Assembly: GCA_026702745.1 (NCBI GenBank)
Contig: JAPPBT010000078.1
Coordinates: 1-64,000 of the forward strand
Direction: 5' to 3'
DNA length: 64,000 bases
From: Gemmatimonadota bacterium
GTDB lineage: Bacteria > JAAXHH01
Positions 1 through 10,400 of the stretch are shown one piece after another. The position numbers and the translations under genes were made by a program. The notes under the pieces are model-generated. The model was not told where the DNA came from. It saw nothing but the letters and a program-made list of their open reading frames with translations, and searched no databases. Each line of letters opens with the position of its first letter. Position 1 is the stretch's first letter.

Positions 1-878
1 GTCATGGCACCCTGAATCGATCTGAAATCGACCGCCCTGGTCTGCCGCCATGATATACGCTGAATGGCGACACAACTGCTGATCGTACGGAGCGAGACGA
101 CCACCGCCACCAGCAGAAATCCGGGAATCAGCACCCAGAAGTCGCCCCCGAAACCCAGGTCGAACCCCGGCCAGAGGAATGCGGGCAGGCTGATCCAGTC
201 CGCCTTCGCGATGCTATCCACGTCGAACAGTCCGAAGTAACTGCCGACCACGGTACCGGCGGTTACGCCGATGATCGGCGCCCAGAGACGTAACTTCGCT
301 GAACCCTTGAGCGTTAAGCCGGAAATGACGGCCACGGTGGCCGCGGCGCTGAGGACGGCGCCGAGTGACAACTGGCCATCCGTCGTCGACGACAGCATAT
401 CACCCATAACGGGCATCACCGTAATGGGTATCAACATGATCACGGTGCCGGAAACCGTGGGGGTGAGGACACGCTGGAATATCGAAAGCCGCCACGAAAG
501 GGCGATCGGAACCACGGAAGACACGACGACGAGCACGGCGAGCAGGACCGGACCGCCGGCCGTCAACGCCTCGATGCAGATCGATATGTACGCCGCCGAC
601 GTGCCCATGACAAGGAGATGGCCCGAACCGATTCTGCCGAAACGAAGGACCTGCAACATCGTGGTCGCACCGCAGATCGCGACCGAAGCGAATACGGCCC
701 ACGCAACGTAGTCTTCCGTCTGTCCGGCGGCCCGCATGACGATCATCGGGATGATCATCACCGCAGCGATGTTCAGCAAGGCCAGTTGCAGTCCCAGGCC
801 GAGTGCCAGCATCTTCGGGGGCGGTTCATCCGGTTGAAACCGCAAGCCCGAACGGATGACGGGTCCACCAGAACTCAT
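1..878 (-). CDS. NCS2-type xanthine/uracil permease, 3' end outside the window
   Basis: This is a nucleobase:cation symporter of the NCS2 (xanthine/uracil permease) family, an inner-membrane importer. The frame is open from ATG 878-876 to the left edge, about 292 residues; the remaining third of the protein lies outside. Successive hydrophobic segments start around residue 27 (ALGLGLQLALLNIAAVM). The segment near the edge, AIQRISWRQ followed by RAVDFRSIQGAM, matches the family's conserved core loop after the substrate-binding helices (VAIQRVSWR-like). Substrate (xanthine, urate or uracil) cannot be told from this part. It is divergent from the acyl carrier protein gene, with 144 bp between the two starts. 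The opposite-strand open frames here (271-711, 618-908) have no family features and are shadows. Confidence 0.85.
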   Translation of the reverse strand, partial: MSSGGPVIRSGLRFQPDEPPPKMLALGLGLQLALLNIAAVMIIPMIVMRAAGQTEDYVAWAVFASVAICGATTMLQVLRFGRIGSGHLLVMGTSAAYISICIEALTAGGPVLLAVLVVVSSVVPIALSWRLSIFQRVLTPTVSGTVIMLIPITVMPVMGDMLSSTTDGQLSLGAVLSAAATVAVISGLTLKGSAKLRLWAPIIGVTAGTVVGSYFGLFDVDSIAKADWISLPAFLWPGFDLGFGGDFWVLIPGFLLVAVVVSLRTISSCVAIQRISWRQTRAVDFRSIQGAM

Positions 879-937
879 AGGGACGATTCTCCCGGTTGCC
901 GCCTGTGATTTTTCTATACGATTTCTAAAAAGTTCAT

Positions 938-966
938 TTGATTTAGTAACGGCAGAATGTTATACT
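938..966 (+). promoter_or_regulatory. sigma-70 type promoter for the acyl carrier protein gene
   Basis: TTGATT at 938-943 and TATACT at 961-966 are separated by 17 bp, in the AT-rich divergent intergenic region. Transcription should start near 973, giving an untranslated leader of about 50 nt before ATG 1023. It means the ACP has its own control, separate from the PKS operon on the other strand. Confidence 0.65.
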
Positions 967-1022
967 AAGCAAGCAATCCAAATAACAGGTTGATTTACCC
1001 CCAATTGGAAAGGAATACATCC

Positions 1023-1265
1023 ATGGCTACGACCGCTGATCGTATCAGGAAGCTCATCGAAGACAACCTGGAAGTCGACGGGCAGCCCATCGCACTGCCG
1101 GATGATCTCAACATCAGCCTTTCAGAGGCCGGAGTTTCCTCCGTGGACATTCTTGCGTTCGCCAAGATTGTCGCCGAGGAATTCAACATGGAATTCTCGC
1201 CTCAGGATTGTGTAGACGTCAAGACGGTGCAGGAACTCGTCAGCCGCCTGGACGCTGCTGCCTGA
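1023..1265 (+). CDS. Discrete acyl carrier protein
   Basis: An 80-residue acyl carrier protein, a phosphopantetheine-bearing shuttle for acyl intermediates. The ATG at 1023 is chosen over the upstream codon at 990 because it follows an AAAGGA ribosome site and begins directly at the conserved helix I (TADRIRKLIEDNL). The phosphopantetheine site is GVSSVD with Ser40 as the attachment residue, replacing the usual DSL; downstream AEEFNMEF and the TVQELV helix fit the family. It ends 144 bp from the stop of the convergent PKS, whose last module has no ACP of its own. That makes it the obvious candidate partner for PKS module 2; this is inference. It is not beside fatty-acid genes, so it is unlikely to be the housekeeping AcpP. 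Confidence 0.9.
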   Translation: MATTADRIRKLIEDNLEVDGQPIALPDDLNISLSEAGVSSVDILAFAKIVAEEFNMEFSPQDCVDVKTVQELVSRLDAAA

Positions 1266-1310
1266 GCATTCCATACGACTGTCGTGTGTTTCGACGGTCG
1301 CGCGAAATAC

Positions 1311-1352
1311 AAGCCCGCCTGTGAGAGCGTTCGAGTTTTTGCAGGCGGGTTT
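1311..1352. terminator. Hairpin between convergent ACP and PKS genes
   Basis: AAGCCCGCCTG (1311-1321) pairs with CAGGCGGGTTT (1342-1352), an 11-bp stem with one G-T wobble around a 20-nt loop. It lies between two convergent stop codons, so it could end transcription from both sides. There is only a short T-run on the plus side, so the call is moderate. Confidence 0.5.
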
Positions 1353-1409
1353 CGTACGTTTGGCGCACCCGGCCGGACCGTTGGCACAGTTCGGCCGGGC
1401 CGTTAGCGC

Positions 1410-4400
1410 CTAGCGGATCCAGAAGCTCCTGCGCTGGAACGGATAGCCGGGCAGGGCGCGTCTTCGACGGGATTCACCCGCGAACAGTCCGCCCGGTGAT
1501 ACCGGCAATCCGATATCGTAGGCCGTCTTCACGGCTTGCAGGAATCCGTCTCCTTCCTCTCCGTCGATTTCATCTGCAGTATGAGCAAGGCTGCCGAACA
1601 GGGTGGGCGCCGCGGCGGCTTGGTCCGACGGCTTCTCCGGCCATGCTTCGGCTATGCCCGCCGCAAACTTCGATACCGAGCCAATTTCAATCAGCGTATC
1701 CACTGCCAGGTCGGCCAGGCTACGCGCGGGAGCGCGCGATCCCTCGCCCTGGCCCGATCCTTCGCCCAGACTCGAACCCTCGTCCTCGAGCGTCCCCTGG
1801 AGCCAGCGGTCCAGGTCCGCCATCTCCGCCGCCCCCACCCTGTTACCCGTGGCTCCGCTGACGATCGTCAGTGACGGCGTCGATACGGATATCCCTTCCA
1901 GCCTGGTCTTCGATGCAGCTGCATTTGCATCGCACGCTTCCTCCATGGCCTTGAGGGCCACCCCGCGCGCCAGTGCGATTCGGAGTCCCTGGTCGAGCGT
2001 GAACGCCCCGGCAGCCTGTGCGGCGGCGATTTCCCCGCCATTGCGGCCGCAGACTGCCGAGGGCCGAACATCCAGGCTGGACCACAGGGCGGTGATCGCA
2101 CACTGAAGCGCATAGGCCGCCGGATCCGTCCAGTCCGGATCGTCGATCGGAGGCGCAGTACCTTCCCCGTCGAAAAGGGGATCGAGCAGGGAGGTCCCCG
2201 TTTCACCGCGGAACAGCGCTTCGCAGTGATCAAGGACGCCTTGCACCACGGGTTCCGAATCGTACAGGCGCTTGCCGAATTCCCGCCATCCGTCGTCCCA
2301 TCCATCATATACGAACGCCACCTTCGGCGTGGCCGCGGTCACGTTGGTCCCGTTCGACTCGACGGCATCTGAACGGGCTTCATTCGACGCGATGGCCTCC
2401 AGTCCTTCGCGAAGCGTTGCGACATTGCGGAACATTACGCTGTTCCGGCAATTGAAATGGCTTCTTCCCATGCTCGCGGTCCAGGCCAGGTCCGCCAGGA
2501 ACTCCTCTTCCGATTCCTCGCCCGAACCGGCTGGGAGATTCCGATCCAGCAAGGACAGGTAACTGCCGGCGAGTTCCCTGAGCGCCGTCGGGTTCTTGCC
2601 CGACAGCGGCAGGAGGCGGCTCGTACGCGACCCTGGACGCGCGCTGTCCCGTTGCGGTTCCGGGACGCCCGGAGAAAGTCTCACTGCGACGGTCTGTCGT
2701 GTTCCGGCCGTTTCGATCTCCGTTTCCGACGATTGCGCGCCGTCGTCGCGCGCCCCATAACCTTCGACCACCACGTGGGCGTTCGCCCCGGATATGCCAA
2801 AAGCGCTGACCGCCGCGCGATGCGGCCGTTCGGGATGAGCCGGCCAGGTTACCGCTTCCGAGGCCACCCGTACGGGAAGGCGATCCCAATCCACGTTCGG
2901 GTTCGGACTTTCGAAATGCAGTTGTTTCGGGATGCGCTCATGGCGAATCGCCATGACCACCTTGATCAGTCCTGCGAGGCCGGCAGCAGACTCGAGATGG
3001 CCGATATTGGTCTTCACCGACCCGACCAGAAGCGGCCGGTTCGGCGCACGTCCCCTGCCGTAAACCGCGGCGGCCGCCTGCACCTCGATCGGGTCGCCCA
3101 GCGCCGAACCGGCGCCGTGAGCTTCCAGGTAATCCACTTCCGCGGGATCGAAGTCCGTCTGCGCCAGCGCGTCCTGGATCACGCGTTCCTGCGCGGGACC
3201 GTTGGGTACCGTGGGACCCGCGGTCGCGCCGTTCTGATTGGTCGCGGAACCCCGGATTACGCCCCAGATGCGGTCACCGTCCGCCTGCGCTTCACTCAGT
3301 CGTTTCAACACAACCACGCCGCAGCCTTCGCCGCGCACGAAACCGTCCGCCCTGGCGTCGAAGGCGTAGCAGCGGCCTTGATTGGAAAGCATGCCCAGGT
3401 AGGCCATTTCCGACGTGATATCGGGGGACAGCACCGTATTCACGCCACCGGCGAGGGCCAGGTCCACTTCTCCGAGACGGAGGCTGGCCACGGCCTGGTG
3501 TACGGCGAACAGCGCAGAGGCGCAATTCAGCTCCAGGGGTACCGATGGACCTTCCAGGCCCAACAGGAAGGATATCCGGCTTACGGCCAGGCTCCGGGCG
3601 GTACCCAGGTAATTGACCCCGCCTCCCCGGCTCTGCATCAAATCGCGGTACTCGCTGGAAGCGATCCCGGTATATACTCCCGTACGCGAACCCCGAAGCC
3701 CGTCAGGGTTAACTCCCGCGTCTTCGATCGCGTGCCAGCTCGTCTCCAGCAGGAGGCGTTGCTGGGGATCCATGCTGCGCGCCTCCAGTGGCGATACCCG
3801 GAAGAATCTCGCGTCGAAACGGTCGATGCCTTCTATGAATCCCGCGCGGCGCCAACCTTCGCCGCCTGAGTCCGGTCCTCCCTGGCTCGGCCCTCCCTGG
3901 CTCGGCCCTCCCTGGTCCGGCCCTACCTGGTCCGGCCCTACCTGGCCCGTCCTTCCCGGCGATCCACTCTCCGATCCGGTGTCGGGTCGTACATCCGCGA
4001 CGGCATCCGTACCCTTTTCCAGCAAGTTCCAGAAGGCATTCAAGTCCGGTGCGCCGGGGAAACGGCACGCCATGCCGATGATGGCAATGCCTTCGTTGTC
4101 GGTCCGAGCCACGGTACCAACTGCGGGCCCGGTGGGCGCTGCTGGGGCGGCAGAGATACCGCTCTCGGTCCCGGTGGGCGCCTCCGGGGCGGCAGAGGCA
4201 TCGCTCTCCTGTCCGGTGGGCGTCTCCGGCGCGGCGATAGCAAAGCGGCCGGAACCGGCGGGCACCTCCGAATCCGCGGCTTCGCTGCCGGCACCGCCAC
4301 TGGAATCAGGACCATCGCTTTCCAATTCCGCATCGCCGATCTCGTCGATCAGGTGGGTGGCGAGTGACGAGATATCCGGATAGTCGAAGACGAGGGTGTT

Positions 4401-7400
4401 GGGCGCCGTGTAGCTGCCCGCAAGGGCGCGGTTCAACCGATTCCTCAGTTCGACCGCCATCAGCGAATCCATGCCGAGATCGAAAAATCCCACGGTGGGC
4501 GCGGGCGTGGACGACAGCCGAAGCACCGACTGCACTTCCCCTTGCAGGAAGGAAACCAGCACGTTCTCCCGCTCCGCGGAGGGTGTATTCCGCAGGCGGG
4601 TCAGGACGTCATCCGAGGAGGAATCCGTCGCCTCTTCCGTCGCCTCCTGGGCTGCCGCAAGCAGGTCCTCGAGCAAAGGCGGCCGGCTTTCCGCCGCTTC
4701 TTCGAACACGGCCCAGTCCATCGCCATGACCACGGAATGAGTCCCGTCCTGCCGGACCAGCCGGTCCATCGCCCTCAGGCCCTGCTGCGGGGTGAACCAG
4801 CGGCCGCCGAGGGCCGCGCGTTGGCTTTCGATCCGGTCCTTCTGCTCCGCCGCTTCGCCGATCTCCGACCAGGCGCCCCAGGCGATGGCCTGACCCGGAA
4901 GCCCCAGCGCCCGCCGGTGGCCGGCCAACTGGTCGAGGAACGCGTTGGCCATGGCGTGGTTCGCCTGGCCCGGATTGCCCATGACGCCGACCCGGCTCGA
5001 GAAGAGCACGAACAGATCCAGGTCCCGATCCCGGGTCGCCCGGTGAAGGTGCCAGGCGCCCAGGATCTTGGGCCGCAACACGGTCTCGAAGTTCTCCCAG
5101 CGCTGGTTCCCCAGCGCACCGTCCGACAGCACACCCACGCTGTGGATCACTCCGCCCAGAGGAGTAAGTTCACGATCCATGCGCTCGAGCATTGCGTCTA
5201 CCGCGTCCAGGTCCGTCACGTCCGCCAGTTCCACCTGTACCGATACACCCCGCTCCCGGAGTTCCTGAATGGCTTCTTCGGCTTCCGTATCCGGTTGGCG
5301 GCGGCCGTTCAGCACGATCGTGCCGGCGCCGCGGTCCGCGAGCCAGCCGGCCACCGCGCAACCGATGCCGCCCAGTCCCCCTGTCACAAGGTAGGTACGA
5401 TCCCGCTTCAGACGGCCCGTGACCAGCGGCGGCGGCGTCACGACGATCTTTCCGAGATGGCGGGCGGACCGCATGAAGGTCAGGGCGGCGCCCGCTTCGG
5501 CCAGCGGCCAGCGGCTGTGTATGATGGGTTTGAGTTCTCCCGAAACCAGGCGCCCCATGATTCCTCTGAGGACGCGGCCGACCCAGGCGGGGTCCGTCTT
5601 TTTCAGTACATCCAGCTCCAGGATGTCGTAGGCCACGTCAGGACGCAGCGCGGCCATTTCGTCCCCGGTCAGGATGTCGCGTCGGGCCATCTCCACGAAA
5701 CGTCCATCGGGCTTGAGGCAGGACAGGCTGGCGTCGATGAACCCCTCGCCCGTCAGGCTGTTCAGGACCACGTCCACCCCTTCGCCATCGGTGGCTTCGA
5801 GGATCTCCGGTCCGAATTCCGTCGTGCGGCTGTCGTAAATGTGCTCAACGCCCAGCGAACGGAGATAGGCCTGTTTCGGGGCGCTTGCCGTGGCATGGAC
5901 CTCGGCCCCCGCGGCCTGAACCAGTTGGATGGCCGCCAATCCCACCCCGCCCGCACCGGCGTGAATGAGCACTTTTTCTCCCGCCTCGAGTCCCGAGTAC
6001 TCGAAGGAAAGCGCGGCAGAAACGAAGGCGCTGGGCACCGTAGCCAGCCCGGAAACGGAGAACCCCTCCGGCGCGGGCGCTACGAGGTCCCCATGGGTAA
6101 TCATGAGCGGCGCGAAGGCACCGAAGCCCAGTCCCACCACGTGATCGCCCACCGAGACGGACGATACTTCGTCGCCCACCTCGGTGATGACGCCGCACAT
6201 CTCCCGGCCCAGTAGACCCTCTTCGATGAAACCGAGGGACCGGAAAACATCCCAGAAATTGAGCCCAGCCGCCTCGACGGCGACCCGGACTTCCCGGGGT
6301 TCGAGCGGGCGCGGCGGGAGTGGTTGTACAAATGGTTGGTCGAACACGCCCGCCGGGTCGGGCGCCAGCACCCACTCCGGGTCTTCCGGAAAGTCCAGGC
6401 GGCCGGATTCTTCTCCCATGCGAACCAGCCGCGCCACCATGCGGCATTCCCGCCGGAAGACGATATGGTTCTCGTCGTCCGGGTACATGAGTTCATTGAC
6501 GAGATCCGGATCCGGCGCAAGTTCCGCGGGATCCAGGTCCAGCATCCGTGGTTGCAGATGGGGCGCTTCGCGGGCCACTCCTTTGCCGAATCCCCAGAGG
6601 GCGGCGCCCGCCAGTTCACCGCCGAGTTCCCGTTCCAGCACCTGGGAACCGCGGGTGATGAACCAGACGCCCCTGGACGGGGTCGAATCGGTGTCGATCA
6701 GTCCCTGCACGAGTGCGAGGGCACAGGCTCCGGCACGCTGCACTTCGGCGGCCAGTTCAACCGTGGTGGCCTGCGCACCGGGGCCATCCAGGCCGGCCAG
6801 ATGCACGACGCCGCTGAACGGTACGTCCTTTGGCAGGCTTTCGATCAGCGTTCGCCAAGACTCGCGTTGCCCGCATTCCGCGGTGGTCCTGACGACTCCC
6901 GTGCCGTTGGCGGCGGGCAACCCGTCCGCCGCATCGCCCTCCCGCACCAGGTATACCGCCTGGTTCCGCGCCGCCAGTGCGGACGCGAGTTCCACCGCCC
7001 GTCCGCCCCGGTCCTCGGTGAGGATCCAGGTTCCGGCAGGTTCGGACACCTTCGCCGGACCCTGGGCTACGATAACGCCTTTGTCCAGGATCGTGGACGC
7101 GTTCGATGTATCCGATGCATCCGGGCCGCTCGGTCCGCCTGGTGCGCCTGTTCCGTCCGGTCCGCCTGGTGCGCCTGTTCCGTCCGGTCCGTCGGGTCCC
7201 AGCACTTCCGCTTCCGCGAATCCTGCGTCGCCGAGGGCCTGCTTCCATACGTCGGGGCCTGCCAGCGCGTGGTGGGGCCGGTAATCGTCGGCGAACCGCC
7301 ACCAGCCGTCGAGCTGTCCGAAGGTCAGGTCCATCCAACCCAGTCCGCTGAGGTTTTCGAGCGCGATCAGATGGCCCGACGGCGCGAGCAGATCCCTGCA

Positions 7401-10400
7401 GTGGCCGAGGGTCTCCGTCAGGTACCGTGTCGCGTGCAGTACGTTCGACGCGATCAGCAGGTCGTAGCCATGGGGTTCGAATCCCTGCTCGAACGGGTCC
7501 TTTTCGATATCCAGCGGACGATAGTCGATGGCTCCGCCACGGTCGCCGAACCGGGCTTCCGCCTCGGAGAAGAAGCCCGCGGAGATATCCGTGTAGGTGT
7601 ATGCGAACCGGCCATCCGGAAGCTCGGGCAACACGGACGCGGTAGCGGACCCCGTGCCGGCACCGACTTCGATCACCCTGAGGCGCCGCCCATCCGGCAG
7701 GGTGGACACGAGGGCCTGCACCGCTTCCGTGAGCATCCTGTTCGCGGCCCGCGCGACGGGTGCTTTCAGATAGAGATCGCCCGCCGTCGGTTCTCCGCTG
7801 CTGAACAGGAGGGTCAGGGGGTCCTCTTCTCCGCGAAGCACCTCCGCCAGGGCGAGGCCGGACCGCAGGAACAGCCCGATCTCGATCTGGCCCTGGTCAT
7901 ACCTTTCCTTCATCCAGCCGGCGAACGCCTCGAGGTCTGCGGGCATATGTTCAGGGAGCGGATCCTCCGGACCCACGGCCACGCGGAACCCGTCGTCTAT
8001 CTCCTCCATTACGCCGGACCTGGCGAGCATCTCAAAGAGCCGGCGAAAGAGGCGGGTGTGTTCGGGCAGGACGCCCAGCGCCTGTCTGAGATCGTCAGGA
8101 TCCACTACCTCGCCTTTCTCACGCTGCCATCCCAGTTCCTCCAGCGACGCGAGTGCGCGGGACCACGACCATCGCTCCAGGTCCGTCAGCAGGGCATTCC
8201 GGTTCTCCGGATCCACGCCGGCGTCTGTCAGGTAGCCCGTAAACGACTGGGCGTTGCCCGCGACCTCCGAAGGACTCGGAAAGAAGTCCGCCGCTTCGAT
8301 GCCGGGGGCCAGGGGGCGTTCGCGCCATACGACCTCGTACAGCAGGTCATTCACGCCCTCGACCGCCGCCAGCAGGGCCGCCCGGGTCGCCCGTTTCACC
8401 GTGTATCCGCTCAGGCGGCCGACCAAGGCGCCGTCCGGATCGTAAATCCGCATCTCGCCGCTCAGGACCTCCGGCGTCTCATCCGGATTCGTCTCGGCGC
8501 CGCGCGAGGATTCGCTCAGCAGCACGTGGCAGACCACCCGGTCCGGCAGCGGTCCCGCCAGCCACATCCGCTCCCAGCCGAAGGGCAGATAGGTCGCTCC
8601 GCCTTCGGTCTCCGCCACGTTCCGCGCAACGCCCATGACCTGGAAGCAGCCGTCGAGGACGAGCGGATGCACGTCCAACCCATCCCTGTCGTGGGATTCC
8701 GGTAAAGCAACCTCCGCAACCGCCTCACCCGGCCGGGACCATGCGTTGCCGAGCGTACGGAAGCTGGGACCGAGATCGACCCCCGTACTCGCCCGGTGGC
8801 GGTAGTAGCCCGCGACGTCCACGGGCGAGAGACCGTCTTTCAGCGATTCCAGGTCGACCTGTTTACCGGCTTCCTGATCCGGAACGCCTTGCGCAAGACG
8901 TCCTTCCACGTGAATCGTCCAGATGCCCTCGTTCCCCTTGCTGTATATCTGCAGGTTTCTGGATGAGGCCGGTTCGGCAGCATCAAGTACGACCTGTATG
9001 CTGCGGCCGTTTTCTCCTGTCTCTTCATCCTCGAAGACCATGGCGTTGTGCAACTGCATGTCTTCCAAGGAGATCGGTCCGCTCTGCTCGAGCATCGACA
9101 CAGCACTCGCCATGGATCCGTACAGGGCGCCCGGAGCCAGGACGCGATTGAACACACGGTGGTCGTCCAGCCATACAGGATCGGTTGGGAACACTTCGGT
9201 CTCGAACGTAATCTCTCCGCGGGCAGACTCGCGGCGTTCCCCGAGCAAGGGGTGCCCGGCGGTGCTCCGATGCTGCCTGGACGATTCGACCCAGTGGCGC
9301 TGGCGCTGGAAAGGATAACCCGGCAGGGAGATTCTCCGTCTGGATTCCCCGGCGAAGAGTCCCTCGAAGCGTATCGGCTGTCCGGCTTCGTATACCGACG
9401 CTACCGCCTGAAGGAGACTGCCTTTATCCGTCTCTGGGGTATCGCCGGAGGGCCTGCTGAGACTGGGTACGATCGCGGGTGCCGGGGTCTGTGGCGAATC
9501 CGGCCAGGCCGATACCGCCATGGGCGCCAGGATCGCATGAGGACCGATCTCGACGACCAGGTCCACGCCGAGTACGGCCAGTGTGCCGACACTCTGTGCG
9601 AAAGCCACGGGTTCCCGGGCGTGCCGTTTCCAGTAGGCCCCGTCGAATGCGTGATCCGGCGCCACCGCCTGCCCGGTGAGATTGCTGACGACTGCAATCG
9701 AGGGAGCATTGACGGTCACGCCATCGAGTGACGCTTCCAGCGCGTCCAGGGCCGGTTCCACCAGCGCGCTGTGGAAGGCCCTGGTGGTGTTCAGCCGTCT
9801 TGCGCGGATCCCCGCCGACTCGAAATGCTTCATGACGGCTTCGATGGCGGGAACCGTTCCACTTACCACCTGGTGCGACCCGTTGTCCGCCGAGATATTG
9901 CACCCGATACCGCCGGACACCTCGGTGCTGGTTGACGCTTTGATACCTCCGGACACATCATTGCCGCCGGACGTCCCATTCAGCCCTTCCAGTTCCGATG
10001 CGACCCGTTCCGCGGGCGCAAAAACCGCGGCCATGGCGCCTTCGTCGGTACCGGACAGCAAGGTGCCCCGCGTGGCGGCGAACCGCATCCCGTCCTCCAG
10101 GCTGAATACCCCCGCGGCGTGCGCCGCGGCCAGTTCGCCGACGCTGTGGCCCATGACCACGGCCGGCTGCACGCCAACGCTCGACCAGAGGGCCGTCAGC
10201 GCACATTCCAGCGCGAAGAGCGCCGGTTGCTCCCATGCCGTGTCGTTCAGCGGTCCTTCCGCTTCGTTACGGCCGAACATTACATCCAGCAGCGAGGTCC
10301 CGCGGACCTCCTGGAACACCGCTTCACAACGGTCCAGTACCGCACGGGCCACGGGCTCCTGTTCATAAAGCGCCTGGCCCATGCCGGCCCACTGGCTTCC

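Noticed and set aside
7474-7484. GGTTCGAATCC, identical to a tRNA T-arm
   Set aside because: It lies inside the PKS methyltransferase domain coding sequence, and no acceptor, D or anticodon arm can be folded around it.
6324-8705. 793-residue open frame on the plus strand
   Set aside because: It is antisense to the PKS methyltransferase/ER region, with His/Arg/Gly-rich composition typical of a shadow frame in GC-rich DNA.
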